Positions 25,460 through 35,023 of a stretch of DNA of 64,000 nt are shown piece after piece. Each line of letters starts with the position of its first letter. The first letter of the stretch is position 1. The notes under the pieces were generated by a model. The model was not told where the DNA came from. It saw nothing but the letters and a program-made list of their open reading frames with translations, and ran no database searches. The stretch is from the NCBI RefSeq assembly GCF_016919385.1, contig NZ_CP070351.1, positions 3,658,001 through 3,722,000 on the forward strand. Reading direction: 5' to 3'. Made by a program: the position numbers and the translations under genes. This DNA is from Gordonia sp. PDNC005 (GTDB lineage Bacteria > Actinomycetota > Actinomycetes > Mycobacteriales > Mycobacteriaceae).

Positions 25460-26956
25460 CTATACGTCGCCGACGCCCGCCCACGGGTTCGGTTCCGGGT
25501 CGAGCCCCAGGTACACGCTTTTGACCCGGGAGTAGGCGGCGATGCCCTCCCGGCCCTTCTCGGTACCGAGTCCGCTCTCCTTGACGCCGCCGAACGGCGT
25601 GGAGATGGAGAACGCCTTGTAGGTGTTGATCCAGACGTTGCCGGCCTCCAGCCGGTCGGCGAGCCGCAGGGCCCGCCGGTAGTCGCTCGTCCAGATGCCC
25701 GCGGCGAGCCCGTACACGCTGTCGTTCGCCTTCCGGACCAGGTCGTCCTCGTCGGAGAACCCGAACGCGACCAGCACCGGACCGAAGATCTCCTCGCGCG
25801 ACACCGTTGCGTCGGCGTCGAGCCCGTCGATGACGGTCGGCAGGTAGTACGACCCCTCCGCCAGTGCGGGATCATCAGGGGCACCACCGCCGCATCTGAT
25901 CCGGGCGCCGTCGACACGCGCGGAGTCGACGTACGCCGCCACGCTGTCGCGATGCCTGCGGTGCACCAGCGGACCCACTCGCGTCGCCGGGTCGAAACCG
26001 TCACCCACCGGGAGCGCCTCAGTGGATGCGACGAGCTTGTTCATGAACGTCTCGTAGAGGGAGTCGTGCACGAACAGTCGGGAGCCCGCGACACAACTCT
26101 GACCGGATGACGAGAAGATTCCGTACATCACACCCGCAACCGCCTGATCGATGTCGGCGTCGTCGAGGACGACGGTCGGCGACTTCCCGCCGAGTTCCAA
26201 CGACACCGGCATGAGCTTCTCAGCGGCCTGATGAGCGAGCCCCCTACCGGTGGACGTACCTCCGGTGAAGCTCACCTTGCCCACTCCCGGATGCCTGACG
26301 ATGGCGTCTCCGACGACGGACCCCCGGCCCGGCAGCACAGACACCAGGCCCGCAGGGATCCCGGCCTCCTCGACCAGTCGGGCGAGAGCGAGCGACACGA
26401 GAGGTGTCCACTCGGCCGGCTTGAGCACCACGGCGTTGCCCGCAGCGAGGGCGGGTGCAAGCTTCTGCGCGTCCGACGCGATCGGCGAGTTCCAGGGTGC
26501 GATCGCGCCGACGACGCCGATGGGCTCGTGCTGCACCCAGGTCCGGTAGTCGCCACGTGGCACCGTCATCGACTCGTCGTAGGTCTCGAGGACGGACGCG
26601 AAGTAGCGGAACGTGCCTGCGGCGCTCCCAGCGAGGGCGCGCGTCTCCACAATCGACTTGCCGGTGTTGAACGTCTGAAGTGTGGCGAGCCGGTCCGCGT
26701 CCCGTTCGACGAGATCGCCGAGGCGCCGCAGATAGGCCGCGCGATGATGCGGCGCCATACGACGCCAGTCGGGGTCGGCGGCAGCCGCCGCCCCTGCGGC
26801 GACTGCGGCGTCCACGTCGTCGGCGGTGGACTGCGAGATGGTCTGCAGGAGGCCTCCGGTAGCCGGGTCGACGATCTCTGACGCGGGTCCGGACACCGCG
26901 ACCCACTTGCCTCCGACGAACGCCTCATCGGGAATCGGAGTGAAGTCCGGCCTCAT
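25460..26956 (-). CDS. NAD(P)-dependent aldehyde dehydrogenase
   Basis: A 498-residue ALDH-superfamily enzyme with the NAD-binding motif FTGGTSTGR, general base Glu254 (LELGGKSP) and nucleophile Cys288 (SGQSCVAGSR). Full family length. In the island it may oxidise a semialdehyde from ring fission or an aromatic aldehyde. Its start overlaps the stop of the MFS transporter by four bases, so both are made from one message. Confidence 0.93.
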   Translation of the reverse strand: MRPDFTPIPDEAFVGGKWVAVSGPASEIVDPATGGLLQTISQSTADDVDAAVAAGAAAAADPDWRRMAPHHRAAYLRRLGDLVERDADRLATLQTFNTGKSIVETRALAGSAAGTFRYFASVLETYDESMTVPRGDYRTWVQHEPIGVVGAIAPWNSPIASDAQKLAPALAAGNAVVLKPAEWTPLVSLALARLVEEAGIPAGLVSVLPGRGSVVGDAIVRHPGVGKVSFTGGTSTGRGLAHQAAEKLMPVSLELGGKSPTVVLDDADIDQAVAGVMYGIFSSSGQSCVAGSRLFVHDSLYETFMNKLVASTEALPVGDGFDPATRVGPLVHRRHRDSVAAYVDSARVDGARIRCGGGAPDDPALAEGSYYLPTVIDGLDADATVSREEIFGPVLVAFGFSDEDDLVRKANDSVYGLAAGIWTSDYRRALRLADRLEAGNVWINTYKAFSISTPFGGVKESGLGTEKGREGIAAYSRVKSVYLGLDPEPNPWAGVGDV

Positions 26957-28326
26957 TTGGAGATCTCCTCGAGAGTGAGTTCCTTGGTCTCGACTGCGAA
27001 CAGTGCAACAACGATCGCGCCGATACCCGCGATGACGGCGAACACACCGAACACCCAGCTCAGCGATCCGCCGTGATCAAGAATCCAGCCGACCACCAGC
27101 GGGCCGACGACGATGCCGAGTCGACCGGCGGCTCCGCCGAACGCGGCGCCCATGGCCCGCATGCGAGTCGGGTACAGCTCGGCGGTGTAGACATACAGCG
27201 CCATGTTGACGGCGAAAACCAGCAGCGCGGCCGACGCCGACCAGATCAAGACGGCCATCTCGGTGTTCGTACCGAAGCCGGAAAGCAGGCCGAGCGTCAA
27301 AGCGCACATCGCCATGGCGGACGCGATGCACAGCCGACGGCCGAGGCCGTCGATGACAAACGCGATGATCAGGCAGCCGACCAGTCCCGCGACAGTGGTG
27401 AAGATGCTGTAGTGCAGCGCCGTTGAGGTGCTGACTCCGAAGTGTTTGCGGTACAGGGTGGGCAGCCACGAGGCGATGCCGTAGTTCACGAAGTACGCGC
27501 AGAGCCAGATCGACGCGAGCATCAGTGTGCGACGCAGGTAGACGCCTTCGAAGAGTTCGCGGAAACGAGCCTTGCGGACGACGGCTGGATCGTCGACGGC
27601 GGGCCGAGGCTCCGCCAGTTCGATCCCCCGCGAACGCACGTCGGCTTCGATGATCGAGACCGACTCGTCGGCCTCGTCGAACCGACCACGTGCGGCAAGC
27701 CACCTCGGCGACTCGGGAAGGCGGTGCAGGAGCGGAACAAGAAGAACCGGCAGCGCGCCGAGTGCGAAGAGGATCTGGTAGCCGTAGTTCGGCACGATCC
27801 ACGCCGAGACGATCGCCGACATGACGAGGCCGACCGGGAAGATCGTCTCGTACAGCAGGACGAATCGGCCTCGCCCATGGGCCTTGGCGATCTCGCCGAT
27901 GTAGGCGGCAGCCACCGGGACCTCGGCCCCGAGGCCCAGACCTTGGATGAATCGCAAGATCATGAAGATGACGAGCGAGTTGGTGAACGCCATGCCGAGA
28001 CTGGCGATGGCGTAAACGACGAGCGAGATCTCGATGACGCGCAGTCGGCCGATGCGATCGGCGAGCCAACCGCCGCCGAGTGCGCCGAACAGCATGCCGA
28101 GGCCGCCGACCGCGATGACCCAGGCGATCATCGTCGACGTGAGGTTCCAGGCGGTCGGGAGGTCGGGCAGCGAGTAGGCGATCATGAGCTGGTCGAAGCC
28201 GTCGAAGAAGGTGACGGCTCCGACGATGACACGTGCTTTGACGTGCCATCGACTCATGGGCAGACGCTCCATGCGCGCGTTGATCGCATCAGCCGCGCGA
28301 CCGGCGTCCAGGGTGGAAGTCTCCAT
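26953..28326 (-). CDS. MFS transporter, aromatic acid:proton symporter (AAHS) type
   Basis: A 457-residue 12-helix MFS permease. After the first helix it has FDGFDQLMIAYSLPDL, with the acidic residue pair and aromatic signature typical of PcaK/AAHS importers. The loop 2-3 motif is ADRIGRLRVIE and loop 8-9 is IDGLGRR. It likely imports the aromatic acid that the island degrades. The ATG at 28326 is preceded by AGGAGC. The weak fourth operator copy lies 49 bp upstream. Confidence 0.88.
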   Translation of the reverse strand: METSTLDAGRAADAINARMERLPMSRWHVKARVIVGAVTFFDGFDQLMIAYSLPDLPTAWNLTSTMIAWVIAVGGLGMLFGALGGGWLADRIGRLRVIEISLVVYAIASLGMAFTNSLVIFMILRFIQGLGLGAEVPVAAAYIGEIAKAHGRGRFVLLYETIFPVGLVMSAIVSAWIVPNYGYQILFALGALPVLLVPLLHRLPESPRWLAARGRFDEADESVSIIEADVRSRGIELAEPRPAVDDPAVVRKARFRELFEGVYLRRTLMLASIWLCAYFVNYGIASWLPTLYRKHFGVSTSTALHYSIFTTVAGLVGCLIIAFVIDGLGRRLCIASAMAMCALTLGLLSGFGTNTEMAVLIWSASAALLVFAVNMALYVYTAELYPTRMRAMGAAFGGAAGRLGIVVGPLVVGWILDHGGSLSWVFGVFAVIAGIGAIVVALFAVETKELTLEEISK

Positions 28327-28374
28327 GTGAGTGCTCCTAGGCTGTTGGGACTCTGAGGGAGGAGGGAAGGCTAG

Positions 28375-28392
28375 TGCCTTAGGTCTCAATTA
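28375..28392. promoter_or_regulatory. MarR-type operator, weak copy D (upstream of the MFS-ALDH unit)
   Basis: TGCCTTAGGTCTCAATTA matches copy C in 12 of 18 positions and keeps the core TTAG-NN-CTCAA exactly. It is 49 bp upstream of the MFS start. On its own it would not be convincing; its position in the fourth unit of the island supports it. Confidence 0.4.
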
Positions 28393-28445
28393 TTTATAGC
28401 TTAAGTGTTGGCTGGATCACAAGGATTCGTCGAGGCGAGTTCAGA

Positions 28446-29585
28446 TCACCCAATCGGCGCGGCCAGCGGCACCGACCAAGCGTCGTAGCCGTACACCCAG
28501 TCGCCCCCACCCGCGCTGCGCAGCCAGTTGTTGTCGCGAGACGACGCTTGAATCTTCGAAGCGCGCGGCTTCCGCACCGCCTCGTACCGCTCGAACGCTA
28601 CCGACGGATCGCCGAAATCGGCGAGGCACCGGGCCAACACCACCGCATCCTCACAGGCCTGACCTGCACCTTGAGCCATGAAAGGTGTCATCGGATGGCA
28701 CGCGTCGCCGAGGAGCACTGCGCGGCCCCCGCTCCAGTTCGACAAGGGAGGTCGGACGTAGAGCGCTGATTTGAGCACGCTGTCGCAACGATCGAGGAGC
28801 GTGCGCGCCTCCGGATGGAAGTCCGCGTAGAGCGACCGGAGCTCGGTGATGCTTCCGGGCGTGGTCCACGACTCCTCGGTCCACGCAATCTGACCGACCG
28901 TCGCGAAGACGAACACCTCGTCGAGGCCGAGCGGAAAGGTCACGATCTGCGTGACCGGGTCCGGCCCCCACCATTTGGTGAAGCAGTCGGCATTGGACAG
29001 GCCTGCGACCGCGCCGCTCGGGATCACCGCGCGGAAGGCGACGATGCCGGTGAACTCGGGCTCATCCGGACCGAGCAGCGCATGGCGAACGCGCGAATGA
29101 ATGCCGTCGGCGCCGATGACGATGTCAGCGAAGGCGTCGGATCCGTCAGCGAACCGAAGACGGACACCGTCCGCGCCGTTCTCGATCGACTCGAGTCGCC
29201 TGCCGAGCTCGATGACGCCGTCGGGAAGATCGCGCTCGAGGGCGGACATGAGGTCACCCCGATGAACCGTGAGCTGCGGCGCGCCGTAGCGCTCGTGAGC
29301 GTGGTCGCCGAGCGCAACTCGCGAGGTCTCCTCGCCGGTGTCCCACATCCTGCTCAGCCGGAACTGAGGGCGGCCGCCGTGAGCGCGCAACCAGTCCCCG
29401 ACCCCACCGCCGAGACCGTCGAGAGCCTTGACGGCGTTGGGCGTGAGATTGACGTCCGCGCCGACTCGCGAGAACCCGGACGACTGTTCGTACACGGTCA
29501 CGTCGACACCCGACCGAAGGAGTGCTGCAGCGGCCGTCAGACCGCCCACACCTCCGCCGACGACCGCTGCCTGCAGTTTTCTCAT
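28446..29585 (-). CDS. FAD-dependent aromatic monooxygenase, NicC/salicylate-hydroxylase-like
   Basis: A 379-residue class A flavoprotein hydroxylase: FAD motif VVGGGVGGLTAA at the N-terminus, DG motif VIGADGIHSRVR, and the ribityl-phosphate motif LLGDACHPMTPFMAQGA. Several segments (VHRGDL, KWWGPDP, DWVYGYDAW) resemble 6-hydroxynicotinate 3-monooxygenase (NicC), which replaces a ring carboxylate with a hydroxyl. Other members act on salicylate or 3-hydroxybenzoate. The ATG at 29585 is used; a longer start at 29600 exists. The 33-bp dyad at 29616 is just upstream. Confidence 0.85.
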   Translation of the reverse strand: MRKLQAAVVGGGVGGLTAAAALLRSGVDVTVYEQSSGFSRVGADVNLTPNAVKALDGLGGGVGDWLRAHGGRPQFRLSRMWDTGEETSRVALGDHAHERYGAPQLTVHRGDLMSALERDLPDGVIELGRRLESIENGADGVRLRFADGSDAFADIVIGADGIHSRVRHALLGPDEPEFTGIVAFRAVIPSGAVAGLSNADCFTKWWGPDPVTQIVTFPLGLDEVFVFATVGQIAWTEESWTTPGSITELRSLYADFHPEARTLLDRCDSVLKSALYVRPPLSNWSGGRAVLLGDACHPMTPFMAQGAGQACEDAVVLARCLADFGDPSVAFERYEAVRKPRASKIQASSRDNNWLRSAGGGDWVYGYDAWSVPLAAPIG

Positions 29586-29615
29586 GTGATGGACTCCCAA
29601 GTGTTCGATCCGATT

Positions 29616-29648
29616 TAGCTTGCTGCTTAACTATCTAGCAACAAGCTA
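29616..29648. promoter_or_regulatory. Putative operator dyad upstream of the FAD monooxygenase
   Basis: Arms TAGCTTGCTGCT (29616-29627) and AGCAACAAGCTA (29637-29648) are inverted with 11 of 12 matches and a 9-base centre, 31 bp before the monooxygenase start. Its half-site differs from the TAGTTNAG dyads, so a different regulator may act here, but it could be a divergent form. Confidence 0.55.
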
Positions 29649-29700
29649 TAATCTGGATCACACTTGAGGTCAAGCGACGCAGTCCATCACAGACCGATGG

Positions 29701-30501
29701 TCAGAAGTGCGTGCCTCCATCGACACGGACCTCGGCGCCGGTGATGAACGCACCGTCCGAGCTGGCGAGCATCGCCACCACACCCGCGACGGTCTCCGGC
29801 CCGGCGAATCCTTGACCGAGGGCGGGAGCGAGCTTGGCGAACAGCATCATGTCGGCATCCTCGGGCAGACCCGGACCACGGCTGGCACCGCTCTCACCGC
29901 TGCCGTCCGTCATGCCCGACGAGATCGATCCCGGCTGGACGGCGGTGAAACGGACTCCCTGCTTCGCGTACTCGGCGGCGAGCGCGTGCGTCATCGACTG
30001 GATTCCGCCCTTCGACGCCGCGTACGCCGACATGTAGGGATGCGCGAACATGGCCGACGTGGAACTGAAGTTCACGACGGCCGCATCGTCCGACTCGATC
30101 AGAGCGGGAAGCGACTCCCGGATCATCAGGAAGGTGCCGACGAGGTTCACCCGCAGCACCAGCTCGAAGTCGGCGAGCGAGGTCTTGTGCGTGTGCGACG
30201 ACCGGAGGATGCCCGCGGCGTTCACCAGGGCGTCGATGCCGCCGAGCGCGTCACGCGCGGCAGCGACCCCCGCGGTCACCGACGCCTCGTCAGATACGTC
30301 GATGACAACGGTGGTGAGACGGTCGGCGGCCTCCCCTGCCTTGGAGACGGTGTCCGCGAGACCCGCTTCGCTGACGTCGGCGGCGACGACCGATCCACCC
30401 TCGGCGAGGATGCGGAGCACTGTCGCCTGCCCGATCCCCGATCCGGCTCCGGTGATGACAACTCGGCGACCGTCGTAACGGGCGGGAACGACTGCGGGCA
30501 T
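29701..30501 (-). CDS. SDR oxidoreductase, FabG-like
   Basis: A 266-residue classical SDR: ITGAGSGIGQA, NAAG, and catalytic Ser, Tyr and Lys in NFSSTSAMF and YAASKGG. C-terminal ITGAEVRVDGGTHF is standard. The ATG at 30501 has AAGGAG seven bases upstream, while an in-frame start at 30543 lacks one. It precedes the FAD monooxygenase in the same direction with a 115-bp gap containing the dyad, so it may be a separate unit of the island. Confidence 0.88.
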   Translation of the reverse strand: MPAVVPARYDGRRVVITGAGSGIGQATVLRILAEGGSVVAADVSEAGLADTVSKAGEAADRLTTVVIDVSDEASVTAGVAAARDALGGIDALVNAAGILRSSHTHKTSLADFELVLRVNLVGTFLMIRESLPALIESDDAAVVNFSSTSAMFAHPYMSAYAASKGGIQSMTHALAAEYAKQGVRFTAVQPGSISSGMTDGSGESGASRGPGLPEDADMMLFAKLAPALGQGFAGPETVAGVVAMLASSDGAFITGAEVRVDGGTHF

Positions 30502-30612
30502 GGTGGGCTCCTTCAGGGCGACGGGAACGTGGGTGGACGCCAAGTCTCGCCTAGAACCGCTCCCACCGTCGCCGAATCTCCCGTCCAGCGGGAGGCCGCC
30601 GGACCGAACTGG

Positions 30613-31452
30613 TCAGGTCAAGCCGACCAGTCTGCTCGACTCTTCCCACAGTCCGCCCACCAGGCGTTGGTCCCGCGCCTGACGCGACTGCGGCCCGTTC
30701 GGGCGGTTTCGATGGAAGTACACGCCGTTGACCGCCTGGTCCGCGCCCCGTCTGGCCAACACGATCAGCGGCTGCGCACCCTTCTCCGGCGTGATCGGAC
30801 CCAGATGCCGCAACGGCGACCGGTAGGCGAGGTCGACCCATTTCGAGTCGCGGCCGAAGCTCGTCGCCACGGCACCGGGATGGACCGCGGCGGCCACGAT
30901 CGCGTCGTCCGCCCACCGTTGGGCGATCCCCCGCGCGAAGAGGATGTTCATGAGCTTGCTGCTGCCGTACGCCCGCGGCTGACCGATGTGTCGGCGCCGT
31001 CCGTCGAGATCAGTGAGATCGACCCTGCCCCAGAGATTCCCAATGCTCGAGGTGTTGACCACGAGTGCCCCTCCGGACGCCGACGCCAGCCGTTCGTGCA
31101 GCAGATTCGTCAACAGAAAGCCGGCCAGATGATTCACCTGGAAGTTCGGTTCGAACCCGTCCGCCGTCCGGTCATCGGGGTGGAATGTCCCGCCCGCGTT
31201 GTTGAGCAGCACGTCGATCGACTCAGTCCGATCAGCGATGTCAGCGGCCAGACGACGCACGTCGTCCAGAACGCCGAAGTCGGCGCTGAGCACCGCCGCA
31301 CCGGTCTGCTCGGCCACCGCGGCGAGCTTGGTGATCGACCGACCGACGACGATCAGGTCGACGCCGTCACCGGCGAGCTCACGGGCAGCGACGGCGCCGA
31401 TCCCGTCGCTCCCGCCGGTGACGACGACCGTCCGACGTGGACGCTCACTCAT
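30613..31452 (-). CDS. SDR oxidoreductase (retinol/protochlorophyllide reductase-like group)
   Basis: A 279-residue SDR with VVTGGSDGIGAVAA, LLNNAGGTF, and the catalytic site NTSSIGNLWG plus YGSSKLMN. It belongs to the branch that keeps the NxFQVNHLAGFLLT helix, often annotated as retinol dehydrogenase-like, with unknown substrate in bacteria. Its start lies 8 bp upstream of the pyc stop, so it is translationally linked to pyruvate carboxylase, though a metabolic link is not obvious. Confidence 0.85.
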   Translation of the reverse strand: MSERPRRTVVVTGGSDGIGAVAARELAGDGVDLIVVGRSITKLAAVAEQTGAAVLSADFGVLDDVRRLAADIADRTESIDVLLNNAGGTFHPDDRTADGFEPNFQVNHLAGFLLTNLLHERLASASGGALVVNTSSIGNLWGRVDLTDLDGRRRHIGQPRAYGSSKLMNILFARGIAQRWADDAIVAAAVHPGAVATSFGRDSKWVDLAYRSPLRHLGPITPEKGAQPLIVLARRGADQAVNGVYFHRNRPNGPQSRQARDQRLVGGLWEESSRLVGLT

Positions 31453-34400
31453 CGCGAAGTGCGACGAGCAGGTCACCCGCCTCCACCTGCGCCACCTTGG
31501 TGATCGCGGTACGGCCGACCACACCACCACGCGGGGCGGTGATCGCGGCTTCCATCTTCATGGCCTCGATGGTGCCGATCGCTCCGCCGGCCTCCACGGT
31601 GTCGCCTTCGGCGACCGACAGGGTGACAACACCCGCGAACGGCGCTGCGACATGGCCGGGATCGTTCTTATCGGCCTTCTCGGCGGCCGGGATGTCGGCG
31701 GCGACGGACCGGTCGCGTGCGGTGACCGGTCGGAGTTGACCGTTCAGGATGCACATGACAGTGCGCATGCCGTGCTCGTCGGGCTCCGAGATCGCCTCCA
31801 GACCGATCAACAGGTTCACACCCTTCGACAGCTCGACTCGGCTCTCCTGGCCGCTGCGCAGACCGTAGAAGAACTGGCCCGCCGACAGCCGTGACGTGTC
31901 GCCGAACTGTTCGACGTGTGCGAGGTACTCCTTGGTCGGGCCGGGGAACAGCAACCGGTTGAGTGTCGCGCGGCGTGTCGCCGAGTCGCCCGCGAGGCCG
32001 GCCTCGTCCTCGGCTGTCAGCTCGGTCTGCGGTTTGGCCTCGCTGCGACCGGCGAGTGCGCGGGTGCGGAACGGTTCGGGCCAGCCGCCGACCGGTGTGC
32101 CGAGCTCGCCGCGCAGGAATCCGATCACCGAGTCGGGAATGTCGTAGCGGGCCGGGTCCGCGGCGAAGTCGTCGACGCTGACACCCGAACCGACGAGCGC
32201 GAGGGCGAGGTCGCCGACCACCTTCGACGACGGCGTCACCTTCACCAGGCGGCCGAGGAGACGGTCCGCCGCCGCGTACTTGGCCTCGACCTCCTCGAAT
32301 CGGTCGGCCAGGCCGAGGGCCGCGGCCTGCGTTCGCAGGTTCGACAGCTGACCGCCGGGGATCTCGTGGGTGTACACACGGCCGGTGGGCGACGGAACGC
32401 CCGACTCGAACGGCACGTACACCTTGCGCAGCGCCTCCCAGTACGGTTCGAGGTCGCAGACCGCGTCCAAGCTGATACCCGTGTCGCGGTCGCTGTGCGC
32501 CGCTGCGGCGACGATCGCCGACAGCGACGGCTGGCTCGTCGTGCCCGACATCGGTGCGCTGGCACCGTCGACGGCGTCGGCGCCCGCCTGCCACGCGGCG
32601 AGGTACGTCGCGAGCTGGCCGCCGGGAGTGTCGTGCGTGTGGACGTGAATCGGCAGATCGAACTCCGACCGCAGCGCAGTGACCAGCTTCGTCGCGGCGG
32701 TCGGACGGAGCAGGCCCGCCATGTCTTTGATGGCGAGGACGTGAGCGCCCGCATCGACGATCTGCTCGGCCAGACGCAGGTAGTAGTCGAGCGTGTAGAG
32801 CTTCTCGTCGGGATTCGCGAGGTCGCCGGTGTAACTCATCGCGACCTCGGCGATCGTGGTGCCGGTCTCACGGACCGCGTCGATCGCGGGCCGCATCTGA
32901 TCGACGTTGTTGAGGGCGTCGAAGATGCGGAAGATGTCGATGCCGGTGGACGCCGCCTCGGCGACGAACGCGCGCGTCACCGACTCCGGGTACGGCGTGT
33001 AGCCGACGGTGTTGCGACCCCGGAGCAGCATCTGCAGGCAGATGTTCGGGACCGCCTCCCGCAACTGTGCGAGCCGGTCCCACGGGTCCTCCTTCAGGAA
33101 GCGGAGGGCGACGTCGTACGTCGCGCCGCCCCATGCCTCGATCGACAAGAGTTCCGGCGTCAGTCGTGCAACGTGAGGTGCGACCGCGGTCAAGCTCGAC
33201 GTCCGGACCCTGGTCGCGAGCAGTGACTGGTGCGCGTCGCGGAACGTCGTGTCGGTGACGGCCAGCGCCGACTGCTCGCGCAATGCTTGTGCGAAACCGT
33301 CCGGTCCGAGTTCCAGCAGTCGCTGCCGGGAGCCTGCGGGCGGCGCGACGCCGAGGTCGACGGCGGGCAGCTTCTCCGTGGAACGTCCAGTCTTCGGGCG
33401 CGGACCGTCCGGGAGGTTCACGGTCACGTCGGCGAGGTACGACAGGATCTTCGACGCGCGGTCCGCCGAGGCGTTCAATGTCAGCAGATGCGGGCGCTCC
33501 TCGATGAACGACGTCGTGACATGGCCGGCACGGAAATCGGGGTCGTCGAGCAGCGCCTGCAGAAACGGAATGTTCGTGGAGACGCCACGAATGCGGAACT
33601 CGGTGACGGCGCGGCGCGCGTGGGCGACGGCCGACTCGAAGTCCCGCCCGCGGCAGGTGAGCTTGACGAGCATCGAGTCGAAGTACGCTCCGACCTCGGC
33701 GCCGAGCGCGGAACCGCCGTCGAGGCGGATGCCGCCGCCGCCGGGACTGCGGTAGGCGGTGATGCGGCCGGTGTCCGGGCGGAAACCGTTGGCCGGGTCC
33801 TCGGTGGTGATGCGGCATTGCAGTGCGGCGCCGCGGATGACGATCGACTCCTGCGTCAGACCGAGCTCGGCGAGTGTCGCGCCTGCGGCGACGCGCAACT
33901 GCGACTGGACGAGGTCGACGTCGGTGATCTCCTCGGTGACGGTGTGCTCCACCTGGATGCGCGGGTTCATCTCGATGAACATATGGTGACCGCGCTCGTC
34001 GACGAGGAACTCGACGGTGCCGGCGCAGCTGTAACCGATCTGCCGCGCGAAAGCGACGGCATCGGCGCAGATCTTCTCCCGCAGCGCCGGGTCGAGATTG
34101 GGCGCGGGCGCCAGCTCGACGACCTTCTGGTGACGACGCTGCACCGAGCAGTCGCGTTCGAAGAGGTGGATGACGTCGCCGTGCGTGTCGGCGAGGATCT
34201 GCACCTCTATGTGCCGAGGGTTGATGACGGCCTGCTCCAGGAACACCGTCGCGTCGCCGAACGCCGACTCCGCCTCACGTGACGCGGCCTCGATGGCCTC
34301 GCGAAGTCCGGACAGCTTCTCCACGCGACGCATGCCGCGTCCACCACCGCCTGCGACGGCTTTGACGAAGATCGGGAATGTCATCGACTCCGCAACACGC

Positions 34401-34846
34401 AACAGTTCGTCGACGTCGGTCGACGGCTCGGACGACGGCAGCACCGGCAGTCCGGCGGCCTTCGCGGCGGCGATCGCTCGCGCCTTGTTGCCCGTCAGTT
34501 CGAGTACTTCACGCGGCGGCCCGACGAAAGTGATGCCCTCGGCCTCACACGCTGCGGCGAGATCGGGGTTCTCCGACAGGAAGCCGTATCCCGGGTAGAT
34601 CGCGTCGGCGCCGGCTTGTTTCGCCGCATCGATGATGAGGTTGATGTCCAGGTAGTTGCGGACCGGGTGACCGGGCTCGCCGATCTGGTACGACTCGTCC
34701 GCTTTGGTCCGGTGTCCGGAGTTGCGGTCCTCATACGGGAACACTGCCACGGTTTTGATGCCGAGTTCGTAGGAGGCGCGGAAGGCGCGGATCGCGATCT
34801 CGCCGCGGTTGGCGACGAGGACTTTGGCGAAGTTCTGGGTGGTCAT
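31445..34846 (-). CDS. pyc: Pyruvate carboxylase
   Basis: A 1133-residue single-chain pyruvate carboxylase, which makes oxaloacetate from pyruvate and bicarbonate with ATP and biotin. Domains in order: biotin carboxylase (about 1-450, with VANRGEIAIRAFRA at the start, the ATP-grasp loop GGGGRGMRR and EMNPRIQVEHTVTEE), carboxyltransferase (about 535-810, DTTFRDAHQSLLATR and the metal-site HTHDTPGG), the PYC_OADA domain, and a C-terminal biotinyl domain with the carrier lysine in IEAMKMEAA. Full length and intact. The upstream gap 34847-35023 should hold its promoter. Confidence 0.97.
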   Translation of the reverse strand: MTTQNFAKVLVANRGEIAIRAFRASYELGIKTVAVFPYEDRNSGHRTKADESYQIGEPGHPVRNYLDINLIIDAAKQAGADAIYPGYGFLSENPDLAAACEAEGITFVGPPREVLELTGNKARAIAAAKAAGLPVLPSSEPSTDVDELLRVAESMTFPIFVKAVAGGGGRGMRRVEKLSGLREAIEAASREAESAFGDATVFLEQAVINPRHIEVQILADTHGDVIHLFERDCSVQRRHQKVVELAPAPNLDPALREKICADAVAFARQIGYSCAGTVEFLVDERGHHMFIEMNPRIQVEHTVTEEITDVDLVQSQLRVAAGATLAELGLTQESIVIRGAALQCRITTEDPANGFRPDTGRITAYRSPGGGGIRLDGGSALGAEVGAYFDSMLVKLTCRGRDFESAVAHARRAVTEFRIRGVSTNIPFLQALLDDPDFRAGHVTTSFIEERPHLLTLNASADRASKILSYLADVTVNLPDGPRPKTGRSTEKLPAVDLGVAPPAGSRQRLLELGPDGFAQALREQSALAVTDTTFRDAHQSLLATRVRTSSLTAVAPHVARLTPELLSIEAWGGATYDVALRFLKEDPWDRLAQLREAVPNICLQMLLRGRNTVGYTPYPESVTRAFVAEAASTGIDIFRIFDALNNVDQMRPAIDAVRETGTTIAEVAMSYTGDLANPDEKLYTLDYYLRLAEQIVDAGAHVLAIKDMAGLLRPTAATKLVTALRSEFDLPIHVHTHDTPGGQLATYLAAWQAGADAVDGASAPMSGTTSQPSLSAIVAAAAHSDRDTGISLDAVCDLEPYWEALRKVYVPFESGVPSPTGRVYTHEIPGGQLSNLRTQAAALGLADRFEEVEAKYAAADRLLGRLVKVTPSSKVVGDLALALVGSGVSVDDFAADPARYDIPDSVIGFLRGELGTPVGGWPEPFRTRALAGRSEAKPQTELTAEDEAGLAGDSATRRATLNRLLFPGPTKEYLAHVEQFGDTSRLSAGQFFYGLRSGQESRVELSKGVNLLIGLEAISEPDEHGMRTVMCILNGQLRPVTARDRSVAADIPAAEKADKNDPGHVAAPFAGVVTLSVAEGDTVEAGGAIGTIEAMKMEAAITAPRGGVVGRTAITKVAQVEAGDLLVALRDE

Positions 34847-35023
34847 CGGATCGGTGTTCCTTTGATCATCGTCGTGCGACGCCCTTTGGAGGGTTCGGCA
34901 AGTAGCGTCGGGGAGCGTGCCGCGGCGGATTGGTGCACCACGTCATCGTCAAACGTAGTGGCGGCCGCCAGCGGTCACAGTCCGATTCGTTGAGACATAT
35001 GATCTGTTTTTGTCATAGAACGT

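Noticed and set aside
31916..33226. Plus-strand open frame opposite pyruvate carboxylase
   Set aside because: Shadow of a highly conserved gene on the other strand.
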